In this document: positions 11,755-23,941 of the stretch, piece by piece
How the letters are laid out: each line of letters starts with the position of its first letter
Position numbering within the stretch: position 1 is the first letter of the stretch
Assembly (NCBI GenBank): GCA_004151065.3
Contig: NWUY0305025858.1
Coordinates: 1-64,000, forward strand
Length of the DNA stretch: 64,000 nucleotides
Origin: Larix sibirica
Lineage: Eukaryota > Streptophyta > Pinopsida > Pinales > Pinaceae
Direction: 5' to 3'
Notes under the pieces: generated by a model
Seen by the model: only the letters and a program-made list of their open reading frames with translations
Told to the model about the DNA's origin: nothing
The model's database searches: none
Program-made: the position numbers and the translations under genes

Positions 11755-12075
11755 TAAACCGCTGGATCTCCACATATAGACGTGTTCATATATGATGTTG
11801 CAATATAGATGTGTAACTTTTCCAAACAGACGTTCTAACATTTTATGCTGGCTACTTCACTTTGTGGCCATTTATCTGATCTCTACCCAGACCCTTTATT
11901 TAGGGTTTTTACTGCTCTACATTTTAATATAAACTGGATAATAAATAAGATACGTGTTGATATATGATATTGCATTGATACGTTTCTGGACTAGCCAGCC
12001 TACCATCTCAACGTCGAACTAATTGCATCTCTATGTTCCTAACAGATTATACGTCTACATAGACGTGATTTTATA
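11755..12075. repeat. AT-rich degenerate repeat (TAGACGTG / ATATATGAT-TTGCA)
   Basis: ATAGACGTGTTCATATATGATGTTGCA near 11776 resembles ATACGTGTTGATATATGATATTGCA near 11949, and ACATAGACGTGATTT appears near 12057. Spacing is about 170 and 110 bp. No gene. Confidence 0.4.
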
Positions 12076-13834
12076 TTCGCGCATATCTACTCAATCCGGG
12101 CTGTCCCCATCCCGCCCCTATCCTTCCTAATCTCCTGGCATAATCCTCCTCCAGCTACTAAGCATCATCAATTGGATGGACCGGCATCTATTGGACCTGG
12201 CTTCTGCTGCTTAGAGTTTAAAGTGAAAGGCTCCCTCAAGGATTCCTTAGGTTAATTGTATATAACGAGCTGTAGTAACTAACTCCTGTTTTGAAGGTAT
12301 CACTTAGCCCTCCCTGTCCCTTGCACATAGCTGTGGTTCACTGCACATAGTCATTTTCGCCCCTTGCTTGATGAGCTATTACCTTACGAGCATGCCAGGC
12401 ATAGGCATCCCCCCCATTCCAATGAAGGAAGGACAGAGAGTAAAGATAGAGAGAAAACTACCCATTTGGAAAGGAAGGCGCGCTTAACAGCGCCCTATAA
12501 TTGTTAGTGCATATAGGCGTTTGCATATTGAAGGGAATAAGCCATAAAGCGGGATCGGGTCTTCGGTTCTACTTTGGTAGGTCTTCAAAGAGGCAACAAG
12601 CAATATAGAGTTATAAACAACCCTGTTCCCAGGACTTACCGGGATAGCACACGGTTACTTAATAATTATAAACAGCAGAGCATACAGCACAGCGGAGGCA
12701 TCGGAAAGACAGTAAGTTTCGGGTTCATCAGACCGACCCCAACCCCTATAAAGTTAATCAAAGGAGCGTGAATAGAATGTTTTTATTTCAAAAGTTAGGG
12801 CTTCCATAAGTATGCCAACAAATTGAAATAGCGATCCAAGTTTTTATCCAGTTACTCTATGCCAAGAAACAATACAACAGATCCCGTTGATCCCGATACT
12901 CGAGCCAGGGAGGTGTTCAATTAGATGTAAATCCAGTACTCCATGTCCTGTATAAATGCCAAGTTTCAATCCACTTAGTCATAGCTGGGATAGGATGGGA
13001 TACTCGGATACTTGGATGGGCCACTTGGGAGGGGCTCCCAGTCCTAGAAAAAAGTTTCCCCTGTTACACACACAGGAAAAGTTTTTCTAAATCTGTTGTA
13101 AGCGAAGTTGTTTCCTTGTCTAATCTGTTTATGCCCACTATGTAAAGACTATTTCTTTTGATCCTTCTCGAGGGTGTAAGTGATACAAAAAAGGTATGAA
13201 GGCTAAAAGGTAACCGAGGTTAAGGGGAACGAAGGCGAGCGATCTGGCACTTTATTCTGCCAGGGGGAGGTGCGCGTAGACCAGTAGTTTTTATGGCTCG
13301 TGTTAAGGATTTTCCATGTTTCCCTCTAATATGATATAGTTGTAAGTATAGCTTATGTATCAGGGGTATAGGTTGGACATGTGAAAAGATGTTTATCATT
13401 TGGCAGGTGTCCTAGTCCAGTATATAGGGGGTATGAATCAATGACTCCCAACACTTTCAGCAATTGATAGTGATTAACTATAATTAACAATTAGGCCTAA
13501 GTCAATTGAGGTGAGTCAGGACGAGAGTGAGCCAGTCAGGACGGGGGGCCTAGCTGCCTGAACCCACTACTGATTAGGACCACATTTTACTGAACGCTTA
13601 AGCTACGTGTAATCTTGTTACTTGTTTTAGTGTGGGCTGTTGCGGGCTGACTGCTGAATGCGAGACTGCTGACGGATGTGGAATGCGAGGGGGTTACAAT
13701 GATTTGAAAGCCTTTGCCAGATGCGTATGCAATAAATAATGGGCAAAAAGGGGGTGAAAGGAAGCAAGCTCTATTGTGATTAATTATACTATTGACTTCC
13801 CTTTGCAGTTTTCCCAATAGTTGTAGAGGCGGTC
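12076..13834. other. Spacer, no gene recognised
   Basis: No retroelement, RNA gene or long repeat recognised. Short open stretches (65 codons at 12574-12771, 83 codons on the minus strand at 13587-13838) lack features. GAGTCAGGACG occurs twice near 13513 and 13532 as a small duplication. Confidence 0.4.
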
Positions 13835-13935
13835 CCACAGAGTTTCAGGTGTCAAGGAGATCTAATGATAGGTTCCCAAGAATAGTCCCAAGTCTGGCTG
13901 GAGGTATGAGGTTAAGGATCTAGGATGGAGGGGTT
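13835..13935 (+). repeat. Copy of the GAGTTTCAGG / TCCCAAG family
   Basis: AGAGTTTCAGG, GGTTCCCAAGAATAGTCCCAAG and GGTATGAGGTTAAGGATC repeat the words and word order seen at 7690-7880. This is a short, diverged direct copy. Confidence 0.55.
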
Positions 13936-14714
13936 TACGGGCGAACTTCTTTGTATAGACTCACTGTTTTTTCCAGACGAACAGTGCAATGTTGGTAACT
14001 CCATGTGCCCAGTCCCAACCCGCCGCCCTGTTCCGTACTGCCTCAACTAGGCTTTCCGTAATCAATCAATAAATCCAATCAATATATCAATCAAGTGAAC
14101 ACAAGGGCGAATAAGCGTATATAACACGGCTGCCTATATCTATTCTCTTTGGTGGAAGGTAAGCAAGGTCGCGATCTAAGCATTTTGGGTATGTGAGGTA
14201 GGTTTCACTGTGTTCGTTGTGTCTCAGATGATGGTAACATGGTAACATGTTCAATCTTGTATCGTGTGCCACACGGGGAACTTAAATCCATATGTTTCAT
14301 GTATAGATCAGACCTCATTTATTGAATAAAACAGCTACCAAATAACTCTGGTATCTAAGCAACCAGCCAAAATGAACTATGTTTACTGCCCACGGTTAAT
14401 AAGTTTCATCACACCCAGTTTAACTTCCAGTTCTCAGACCAGCTTTTTTTTACCAATAGCAATCTTCTGCCAACAGTCCAGTTTAACCTGATGCTGCAGT
14501 TAAACTCAAGTACTCACTTAACCCGTCATCCCAACCACATCCGTTGCAGACATCTCGTAAAACAGACAGGTCAGTCACGTCACCAACAAACACAGCGAGT
14601 ACACCCACGATTGATTTATATTAGATATATTTATCTATTGATGGCCTACCTGGGGGCAAGCACACTTTTTGTTGCTTGGTCCAGCAGAAAAACTAACCCT
14701 TACTACTAAACCCC
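13936..14714. other. Spacer, no gene recognised
   Basis: Contains AATCAAT runs (about 14060-14095) and CAGTTTAAC repeated near 14417 and 14480. No gene seen. Confidence 0.35.
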
Positions 14715-14935
14715 TCATCGGCGACTACCTCCTTATGGTGACCTCCTGTAAATGATACTGTCTTTTGGTAACCAACCACCTCTTGTCAATTACAACCTCT
14801 TGGGAATTAGATTTGCTATTGACCTCCTGGCACCACCCACCTTATAATGGCGACTAGCTATCGGCCGATTTCCTTACAATGACCGACTGGAAGGAACCGG
14901 CTGTCAATAATTGGCTGGCGCTGACTGGTATGAGT
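14715..14935 (+). repeat. Degenerate GACTGGC / GACCTCCT repeat
   Basis: GGCGACTA, GGTGACCTCCT, TTGACCTCCTGG and CAATGACCGACT recur within 220 bp. CAATGACCGACT followed by a (C)CGGCTG phrase occurs again at 44355 in the repeat at 44335-44440, so this is a dispersed family. Confidence 0.4.
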
Positions 14936-15044
14936 GGATTCTATGCGAGGTGTTCAATATGTGTATAGCTGTAGTCCCTAATGTTGCGTATACGTTAGGA
15001 CCGTGTGTTTGGTAGCGTAAGAGGTGGTTTTATTGGGTCAAGGT

Positions 15045-15130
15045 GTCTATGGTTCGGTAGCGGTAGAGGGCAGAGGTTCAAGTATATAGTGTCTAGAATC
15101 GAGGTTCAAGGTTCGAGGGTCAAGGGCGTT
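15045..15130 (+). repeat. GGTTCAAGG / GGTAGCGGTAGAGG short repeat cluster
   Basis: AGAGGTTCAAG, CGAGGTTCAAGGTTCGAGGGTCAAGGG and similar words are packed in 85 bp. The vocabulary overlaps the array at 7555-7905. Confidence 0.4.
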
Positions 15131-15314
15131 CCATATCGTTGGAAAAATAGTGGGAGGTAGAGGGTATAGGTATAGTTATAGCTGCTGCTATGAGGGCTGC
15201 TGGGGGATATGTGGCTGCTATGTTCTGATGATAAAGATAGAAGTCTGCCATATGAGGAGAAAAGGGGTGTTTTCATTAGCAAGCAAGCCGCTCGCTCTTC
15301 AAATATCCGCTGGC

Positions 15315-15435
15315 TGTAGTTTCTCAATCCAAGAGGGCAGTGAAAAGATCCAACGATAAAAGACTGGGTGGTAGCAGTAGGTCCTCCAACTTCCATTAAT
15401 CCAGTAGGTATAAGCAGGTCCTCCCTAAAAGCAAG
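15315..15435 (+). repeat. Diverged direct repeat, copy A
   Basis: Begins TGTAGTTTCTCAAT(C/T)CAAGA and ends GTAGG(T/C)ATAAGCAGGT with CCCTAAAAG. Copy B is at 20053-20151. The two ends match well, while the middle differs by a length change of about 22 bp. Confidence 0.65.
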
Positions 15436-15537
15436 GCACGTTTAGTTGGCTGAAGTGTTTTGATTCAGGAAGCACTTCTCCATGGTGGGGTAGTGCAAAT
15501 AGGGTAAGTGCTGGTAGTTATAAGATAAAAAAGGGTG

Positions 15538-15570
15538 ATCCCGAAACCCGGCCCAAGAAGCAATATCTAG
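15538..15570 (+). repeat. 33-bp direct repeat, copy A
   Basis: ATCCCGAARYCCGGCCCAAG followed by AAGCAATATCTA; copy B is at 17131-17163 with two or three differences. Confidence 0.75.
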
Positions 15571-17130
15571 CGCGGCAATCAGGTGGTTCTGTGAATAGAG
15601 CTTATAATATCAGGTCTAATAGCATGCCATACTTTTGCCTACTTTAGTCTTCCTGACTTCATCAATGGGTTGGGCATAAGGGTTAGGCATAACTCCATGC
15701 TCCTAGGGTGAATAAAGTAAGGGAAGAAGGGTAAGGTTGGTGGATCAATTCGGTGCTTCTAAGAGAAGGTCATGCAGGGGTACCCGGAGCAGCACTCCCT
15801 CTCCTAGTCTTTCGGCAGTGAAGAAAGTAAAGGGTAAGGGTAAGGTGATCCGGTCCTGAGAAGAGTAGGTAATAGCAATCCCCATAAGGTTCTACGTGTG
15901 GGGTAGTAAGTTCAGAGTAAGGAAAATTCCCCTCTTATAAAGGCATATGGCAGATTAAATAAGATGACGGATCTAGTTATAAGGTAAGGGATCAACCCAT
16001 CCAATCCGGTGCTTATACTTCTAATATAAGGGTTAATAGCAGTCCCTCCTCTCCTAAGGGATTCATAACTAGAGGGTGTTATAGGGGTAGTTAGGAAACA
16101 AAGAAGTAAAGAGAGGTAAGGGTAAGAAGGTTGGTTTAATGCCAGCCATCCATACTGTACTTCTTGGAATGAATGGGTTGGGCAGCCCTCCACTCCATGT
16201 CCTAGGGTGGGGTGAGAAGGTAAAAGGTTTGGTTATAATTCCTGACTCGTCTCATCAGCAAGGCTCCGTCGATAGGAACATGATACCAATAAGTTAATAC
16301 GTGGTCCCCAGAAGGTAATAGTGGTACCCTACCCAGAAGACTTCATAAGGGGTAGGTCAAAGTATTAATATCCTAGTTGCCATACCTCCTATTCCTGGCT
16401 GACTAGGTTCTAAGTAAGGTTGGGCTCGGTCGGATTGGGTAAAGGTGTGTTTGGAAAAAGTAAAGTAAAGGTAAAGTAGTTTAATTCGATCCTGGGTCTC
16501 TGGCTGTACCTCCTAAGATTCATAAAGCAAGTGTGAGCATCTCCTGGCTGGCTGTCTCTGTCTGGGATCATATCCTCTCAATGTCTCCCGTCCCCATCCA
16601 ACTGCTCTGATGGACCATAATTAAAGTCATCCGGCAGTTCTTCCACGATCTCTGCTAAGGGTAAACCCTCCCTTCCAATCTCAAAGTTAAGGTAAATAGG
16701 CCGGTAATATCAAGGGTGGTAAAGAGTACAGGTGGTTGGTAGCAATAGGTGGATAAGCAAATTGGATCAATCAGCAGGCGGATGCATTATTATCCATAGT
16801 TTAACTAAGCTCAATGAGCGGGGCGAAATCGAGGGAATAAATAAGATGAGCCAGGGGAATGGGATGGGGTAAAGGCTTGGTGAAGCTAGTACGGTTGTAG
16901 CCATCACTTCGACCAATCAGGCTGGGGATTGCTTGCTGTGGTTTCCCACGTCTAACCAGCCAGTGTCTTAAACTTACTTTGTTCGGCAGCAACGGCAACG
17001 TATATAAAGCATTGGTTCAGCAGGCAGGGATTTCTCGTCGTACGTAAGTAAATGCGGGTAATCAAATTGGGTAACGGGCGTTCGTTGTATCTCCAGCAGG
17101 CCAGGTGGTGTCTAAAGCATGAAAAGGGTT

Positions 17131-17163
17131 ATCCCGAAGTCCGGCCCAAGAAGCAATATCTAA
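17131..17163 (+). repeat. 33-bp direct repeat, copy B
   Basis: Partner of 15538-15570, about 1.6 kb downstream within the same degenerate field. Confidence 0.75.
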
Positions 17164-17700
17164 GTTCAGGTCAACCGGTCTAGAGAGGTGGATGTCCAGG
17201 TGGTTGCAATAGGTAATAAAAACATGAATCCAGTAGGGGCAGGCATCTAAAGGTCCTATCCTAGCGATGCTGTCTGAATTAATAACTAGTATCTGACCGG
17301 GTGAAGCTTGTATCCTCCCCCGAAAATCTCCACTAGTGAACCCCCCTCCCTATCTAATAAGTTCTGTGAGTAGTTACTAAATTCAAGAAGTTCTTAGGAT
17401 CCCATGCACCCACGGTTGTTCCTCCTGTGCGATCAACTTCCATTCATCCAATCTAGTAAGCGTGCTTCAAAAGTAAAGACCACCACTGAAGTGCCCACCC
17501 AAGTTCGCTCGTACAATGCTCTGGAGTATTCTGGCAGTAATGAATCATCCATAGGGCAGTTCCGACAATCCATCCAACGCAGGGTAGCTGTCCAACTTAA
17601 GTATAAAAGTAGGGATATGAAAGGTAAAGACGAATGGTCTAAGTGCTCACTCACCCCTACCCATCTAATATCATAAGTTCAGGTCTGTGAGCCGTTATTG

Positions 17701-20052
17701 AAAGGATGGTTAACACAACAAGTTGGTTAGTAGAGTAGGTCGCACATCAGTAATGCAAGTGCATATAAAGTTAATGGCAATGCTCAAAGTGCCGACCCCA
17801 ACCGATAGAATCTCAGTACATATGGCGCAATACAATTTCACATATCGAGTTCGGTATGGGATCGGGTGTGTTTTGTTTCCCGTCTAACAATCAATGGTGC
17901 CCACCCGGCCGGGATGACATTTAAGATCTTCGTGCCAAGGCCCAGGCGTGAGAGCTATTCCTTGCCCCTCAAAGAGCGCTTTGCTTGTGACTCTTTCTTT
18001 CTGGTCCCTTTCAAATGCTTTCAAATGCAGTTAGGTAATGGGTGAGTTAGCATGTTACAACACACATTACGATAGGTAGATCTGGGAAAGTACTAAGGGA
18101 GAGTTCAATTTGGGTTTCTGCCTAGCTAGCGCCGAAGTAGAGTAAGTAGGTTATTCCATCTCTCTCCTTCGGAGCCTCTTAAACTGTTCCGAATAATCTA
18201 ATTCAAATCACTATTTTGGGGTAATCGTGGATTGGGCAATGGATATATTTCTTGTACAGCCGGCATAGTGAAGAGGACAGAGAATAGGCCAGTAAGGTCC
18301 TGAAAAGCAAACCCAGCAAGCAAGTAAGGTCCCGATCAACCCTTCTAATGCGTGCGAAGGAGAGGCAACATAACTTATATCCTTGGCTGGTCAATACTTC
18401 GTGCCGTAATACCCTCTGCCTTGGGCTTGGGTGCCTTAACCCGAAAGAAAGTCAGGTAAGGAACTTCAAAACTCTCCCCAAACGCATTCAAGGGTGACAA
18501 AAGCTCCCTATTCCCAACTATGTATGAACCCAGCAGCTATATCGGAACCTGTTGCATTGCGGTTAGGCCGGTGTCCGTTCGTTGGTTAGTCCAGCTGGTT
18601 GGTCTCTGTTCCAGCTAAGTACAGAAATCTTTGTTTCTTTCTGCACGCCCTAAGGGCACTTGAGTCAAAGAAGAAAGGCATAAAGAAGTAGTTAAAGAGC
18701 CACACTATCAACTATAGTAGCGGGCGGGGTGGGGGCACCAAAATGGAGGCGTCCGAAGCCCTATGAAAGGCAAGACCCATTGGATCCCTTCCTTGTCCGA
18801 TGCAGTACAAGCGATCCTTCCTCCTAATACCATCCCAATCCTTCAAAGCCTTTCTTTCTTCCTTATTTTACTGGGTTTATATGCATGCTCAGGGCTGCCC
18901 AATTTTTAGTACTTAATTTCCCCGATCTAAAGGCGCGTGGCGTATCGGGTCCTGGATGGGATGGATAGCCATTCAATAAGTTCGGCCATGAAATCAGTAC
19001 GTTAAGTGACTCGGCCCAAAAAGTGGGTGGAAGGGCCCATGAAAGAAACTTTTTGGAGATAGATATGAACCGGAGATTAATTAGCCGGCTTAACCTACCT
19101 ATGTTTGCCTTTTGCTCGAATAACCAAGGGATAATTTCATATTTGTACCTTTTCGTTCGTCTAACTACGCATCCAACTTTTCACTGTTGTTTATATGAAA
19201 TCCATAGTATATCCCGCCATTCAGCTCTGGTCGATGTAATGGAAAGGCACGTAAGGCTCCTACAGAGATTTTGTTATAATCAGATTTCCTTCAGGCCAGA
19301 ATACTTCCCCATGAATTAACTCTCTCTCCAACTCTCATAATAGGGGAGCGAGCTTACTTACTAGTCAGGAAGGAAAGGAAGCACCAAGGGAAGGAAACTA
19401 TTGACTCTATCCTATCTCCAACCAATCGGTCACTTATTGCCATTACTTGCTCTATCCGGGAACCCATCAATGGAAAATTCGTTGCTCTATCATCGTAGCA
19501 CTTAGAAAAATACGGACCTCTCTCTCCAGGTAATGCGAAAGAGTCCAGGATCGTAAGCTATTGCATTGTCTGCCCTCGAATAAAAGAAGTAGGGGGGATG
19601 GCGGGGAAATAAGAAATAGTACCCGACAAACATTATGGGAAATATGTTTATCTACCTTATAAGGGGAAACCGTTTCCTAATCAATTTATCCATGCAACTA
19701 TATGCATGCAAGGCACCTTAGGGTAGAGCGCTTTCTTAATCATTTGAAAAAGGTTCAAAGAGAGGGAGGCCAATTATCCACCTACCTCTATGCATGCGAT
19801 AAGTCTTACTGTCATGATACTCCAAAGCGTCTACAAATAAGATATTATTATATATGAGTTAACACAAGGAAATGAGGATAATGAAAAGACTCGTATCATT
19901 TATTTCGGTAACTAGAGAGACCGGAGCGTTATTACATATAGTAAGAATTACTGGAAGAAATGCCAAACGAAAGCACTCCGTTCCTCTCCTTTCCTCTTCT
20001 CCCTGTCTGTCTTCTTTCTTCCAATCTCTTTATCTAAAATAAGAAGTATGTT
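17701..20052. other. Spacer, no gene supported
   Basis: A 98-codon open stretch with an ATG-like context (19023-19319) has no domain I recognise and no neighbour to support it. Short phrases of plant mitochondrial type occur (GGTAAGGAAC, AAGTAAGG). No RNA gene found. Confidence 0.35.
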
Positions 20053-20151
20053 TGTAGTTTCTCAATTCAAGAAGGCAGTTCGGACGATCCAACCCAACCT
20101 GTCCAACAGAAATAAATAAAGTAGGCATAAGCAGGTTGTCCCTAAAAGTAA
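20053..20151 (+). repeat. Diverged direct repeat, copy B
   Basis: Partner of 15315-15435; shares the TGTAGTTTCTCAAT start and the GTAGGCATAAGCAGGT-CCCTAAAAG end. Confidence 0.65.
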
Positions 20152-22151
20152 TATCATGTTATTCCCCGTTATCCCTCCCATAGATGAAACAATGACCCGG
20201 ACTGCCCCAGGGCTCTGTAGCACGCTTCTACCTTCCTTCTCGGTGAATTAGGGGGCTTACTAGAAATAAGACAGACTCACTATATGGATGGGGAATAGCA
20301 CATACATATCTATAGATAGGTGCATCCAGGTTGGCGCTCAGTTGGGAGAGAATTCCCTACACGAATATGATGCGGCAGGGAATTCGATGTAGCATACCAT
20401 TGTAGCATACCATGTCGTTGTTCTTCCGAATGGTTCGAAGGGCACTTGAGTAACTGCATCTTTATACCTAATTATCTTAAGATCAATTTTCTGTGCTACG
20501 ATCTATCTGGATTTAACAGCCATTTCTATTTGATTCACGTAGCTAATTTCTCCAGCTCACTTTAGAAGGAGGATCAAAGTGCAGTGAGTTGTTACAGCGA
20601 ACCCTACCTACCCGAGCGAACTAAGATACTAGAAAGATTGGTTGGGTATATATAATCTAAGGCGAAGGCAAGTCATTGTATCACCGCTAATCATGAAATG
20701 CCAATTGAGAGAAGTCATCTTATGTGGGATCTTGGACCAATAGCAAGTGGAGGGAGTCCGTTGAATGAGAGTTCCGGCATTGAGCGATTGTGACAGGACT
20801 CGAGGGACATTTCTTCACTCAATTGACCAAAGGGGGAGGAGGTAGTTTACTTCCACGCTAGCCGCGGCTTTGCTTTGTTTCATGCGGACAGCCAGCAATA
20901 TAGAACCCCCCAATCAATAAAAAATAAGGGAGGGCAGTGAAAAAGAGAAACAAGGTATCAGGGTCAATCAAGATTTGTTTTATTCAGGCAGGTTGAAAGG
21001 GATGGATCTCACTAAGTAAGTAGGAATTAAGTGCAGTGTACCGCCGGCGGATTGACTTGATGAAAGCAAGCTGCGGCATGCTATTTTCTTTCCTCCGAAA
21101 CGCTAGCCCGGGCTTCAGATAGATATAGTGATCTATTATTATTATTGGGGGTTGGGAGTTCTGACTGATCAATTGGTTGGGCGGAAGCCAGGGGTAAATA
21201 TTTCTTTCTTATATGAGCGGACGGCTAGGCTAATTGATAGGCGAGGCACGGAGTGGTAAAGGCATAAATTACCTTACTAGAGTATAGTGGGACCAACCCA
21301 ATCAAGACCAATCAGAACCAATAAAAAGGTTGATCCTGAGAACCCCACTCCCCCTCTCATTTGTACGTTGATCTATTATGTATTATATAACGTAATTTCA
21401 TATTGATGATCCAGGAAAAGCATTCTTGGATGGATTAATTCGTTTTTTCCTTCGTACAGAGATTAACCATATCCCAAACCAACACGTGTGAACAATTTGA
21501 ATTGAGGAAAGACAACTAACTACCATGATTGGTCGTGCGAACCTGGCATTCCTGGCGGGCGCTATTGCGCGTTTTAATTCGGTGATCCTCATTAGCACCT
21601 CTACAAGCAAGGCTGCGAAGCAGATCTATGGTTCCTCGTTCTATAGAGAAGACCCACACAACCAGACCTGCCAGACTAGATCCCGGTAGCTTATCACTGG
21701 GGTTAGTGGGAAAATAACGGAACCAGATCTTGCGGGCCAACACCCAAGAAAACTTTCCTTTTAGTAATACTTTCCGAGACAGGAGGGAGAACAGATTTAT
21801 AAGGGACAGGGTGAATCAGCAAATGAATTAGAGAGGGAGGGAATGAAGAGAAGCCAAATCCGACTTCTGAAATGAATCCTACCCGCAAAAATGAATGCAA
21901 TAAGGAGTAATACTACAAAGAAGCGCTGCTATAATACGAGCAGGAGATTGATCCTAACTACTAAGTTTTGACCGCTACGAGGGCAGGTTCAATTCGTCTG
22001 AGTTACTAATTGCCCAGCGCTCGGCAGGTTCTATTTTGGGTGGGTCCGTGAAGTGGTGGTCGTCAGTCCCAGGTCCCAATCCCGCTAAGGGCATTAAGCT
22101 ATCCGACCTTTCTAAGTCAAAAGTCGTCAGTAACTAAGTTCTCATCCCCTC
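20152..22151. other. Spacer with a possible minus-strand coding relic
   Basis: Three overlapping minus-strand open stretches (21703-21900, 21516-21743, 21398-21610) follow each other in different frames, as a frameshifted gene would, and include hydrophobic and Pro-rich parts. I do not recognise a family. They may equally be chance. A short (ATT)n run lies near 21134. Confidence 0.3.
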
Positions 22152-22190
22152 CCCTAAAAGGGTAACTAACTTGCTTCTGGGAGTCCCTCC
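22152..22190 (-). repeat. About 40-bp inverted repeat, arm A
   Basis: On the minus strand reads GAGGGACTCCCAGAAGCAAG then TTAGTTACCCTTT-AGGGG. Arm B is at 34179-34220 on the plus strand with a few differences. Confidence 0.65.
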
Positions 22191-23386
22191 CTCTCCCTAT
22201 TCGAACCAATCCAATGCTCCAGGGCTGGCTTCTGGGATGATCTTTCCGCCTAACGGCGCCTCTTCTCTTATAACAATGCTTGGTTCAGTGAGTCCCTCTT
22301 TTCCCGGCTCCAGGGCTTAAGGCTATGGATCTTCCGATGTTGTTCCTGGGCGGGCTCCTCCCGGGGCTTCTGAGAGTCCCTATAAGAGATAACGTTCCTA
22401 CACTCTGGCGGGGTAGCTTTTCACTTAACTATAGGCCCCCTTATCACTCTCAAATTTCCCACCCCATAGGCAAGGTTATTCCTTTTGCATTTCCCAGCCA
22501 GCAAGCAATCCCAGCCACCCCACCCTTGAACTAGCAAATTGACCACCCTTACCACTTCCTTGTTCTTCTATTGGTTTTAGGGCCCCTACCCCATTTGAGA
22601 GTGAAAGGCTACCTTTCCGTATCTAATTTCCCACTTTTCAAAGCGTTTGAACTAAAAGAATTCCCATCTTAATACGCTGCCTTTCCACTCTAACGATTAC
22701 CAGTTCAAGGTTATACCATAACTTTTTCCCTCACGCCAGTAGATAAAAATAGATTTCTATATTCTGTATCTTTTGACAGGTCGGGTTGACTTGAGAAGGA
22801 AAGCTACCCGCATCCATCGCTTGCTTATACTGGCATACATTTTACTTGCCTTACGTGCTGCCTCGAGCCTTCACGAGTGCACTTGCCTTACTCACTATAG
22901 CTATTGCCTTCATTAACGCCGGGCATCGTACAGGCATTCCAGGAAGTCTCTTTAGACTTTTATAAGTCTAGCGCTACTAAATGGCAAGCTATGCTCGTTT
23001 TATCCTTATACTTATAATCTCTGATTTCTGGCTGCCCTAACCAACCCTCCCTTCAAGGCAGAATGGATGGAATGAGGGGAAGGAAGGGAAAGGTTCTAAC
23101 TTATTGGGTCGTTTACTTCACTTTGTTCGGGGGTTGATGCTCCCTATCTATTTCATTATATATGAGATTATCCATTAATTAAATCATATAAACGCAGCGT
23201 GCCTGTCCTTTGTAACAGTATTTACGTATAATAAAGCAAATATAATAAGTATATTGGTTGGTAGGCTCGAAAGGTCTAACAAGCAGCAGGTAGGTAGCCT
23301 GCAGAGCACCCTGTTCCCGCTAGTAGGGCATTCAATCAGCTGTTGGCTATAGTCCGCCGGACTAGGATATCCACGCCATATGTTGG
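22191..23386. other. Spacer with a copy of the CACTCTCAAATTTCCCA word
   Basis: CACTCTCAAATTTCCCA is at 22445-22461, with a partial inverted copy (TTTGAGAGTGAAAGG) near 22593. Related words occur at 35108, 53935 and, inverted, 40024. No gene seen. Confidence 0.4.
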
Positions 23387-23440
23387 CCGTCAATCAATTG
23401 CAAAAGCATATCTGTAACAGTTGTTCGTTGCCCCGTCTGC
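23387..23440 (+). repeat. CCGTCAATCAAT-AAAGCATATCTGTA repeat, copy A
   Basis: CGTCAATCAATTGCAAAAGC then ATATCTGTA. A second copy, CGTCAATCAATCGTGAAAGC then ATATCTGTA, lies at about 28568-28600, followed in both cases by a GNCCGTC phrase. A weaker version (GTCGAAGCATATCCGTC) is near 23476. Confidence 0.55.
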
Positions 23441-23494
23441 TGGACAACCGTCTAACAAAGTGTTGTAATTAAAATGTCGAAGCATATCCGTCAT

Positions 23495-23830
23495 TGGTAG
23501 TCCCGCTCTGTCTATTGGTTAGGCCCGGCTATTGGTAGTCCCAGTGTGTGAGTGTGTGGTGGGGTTAACGGTGTAGGGCTGTGGGTTAACGGTGTTGGGA
23601 TGGCCGTAAGTGTGTGGTTCTGTCCGACTTTTGGGGTTCTGACCGGGGGTGTGTTGGCGGTGTGAATCATCGGTGTGCAGTTTTAAGGCTCGGCAGGTTT
23701 GTGCATTTAAGTGCAGGTGCGGCTCAGGTTCCTGGTGGGCTGTGCTGTCCAGGGGCTGTGGTTCAGGCCAAGGGTTCTTAGGGTCTGGCAATGGGTTCTT
23801 CGTATGTCCCGCTCGCTTTCAGGGAAGATA
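23495..23830 (+). repeat. G/T-rich simple-type repeat region
   Basis: The plus strand is strongly G+T rich. TTGGTAGTCCC occurs near 23495 and 23531; GGGTTAACGGTGT occurs twice near 23561 and 23583 (22-bp step); GTGTGTG runs occur. The opposite strand is open for 90 codons (23519-23791) and would give a Pro/His/Thr/Asn-rich peptide; I read that as a by-product of the repeat, not a gene. Confidence 0.5.
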
Positions 23831-23859
23831 AGATTTGAGGAAAACCTCGTGCTTATTGA

Positions 23860-23941
23860 CCCCAGAGGAGTGAACTGAATAACGATTTAGTAAAGATTGC
23901 ACTCTACGTCGGGACGGAAGTTATTGCAACTATTGGGACGT
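23860..23941 (+). repeat. 82-bp perfect inverted repeat, arm A
   Basis: Runs from CCCCAGAGGAGTGAACTGAA to GCAACTATTGGGACGT. Its reverse complement is at 46076-46157 with no difference over all 82 bp. In a genome whose other repeats are heavily diverged, identity over this length suggests recent duplication or ongoing gene conversion. Confidence 0.95.

Larger units (their letters stand above)
15440..17700 (+). repeat. 2.2-kb field of degenerate repeats
   Basis: Words recur in a loose order: GGGTAAGGGTAAGGT, GATCNNATCCGGTGCTTNTA, TAATAGCAGTCCCTCCTCTCCTAAG, ACTTCATAAGGGGTAGG and ATGGGTTGGGCA-ACTCCATG-CCTAGGGTG. The last set is clear at about 15662-15715 and 16168-16215. Spacing varies around 100-150 bp. 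This looks like an old tandem array scrambled by substitutions and indels. No gene is supported; open stretches such as 17404-17676 show no domain. Confidence 0.5.

Noticed and set aside
23519-23791. Pro/His-rich 90-codon ORF as a gene
   Set aside because: It is the complement of a G/T-rich repeat and contains the repeat units themselves.
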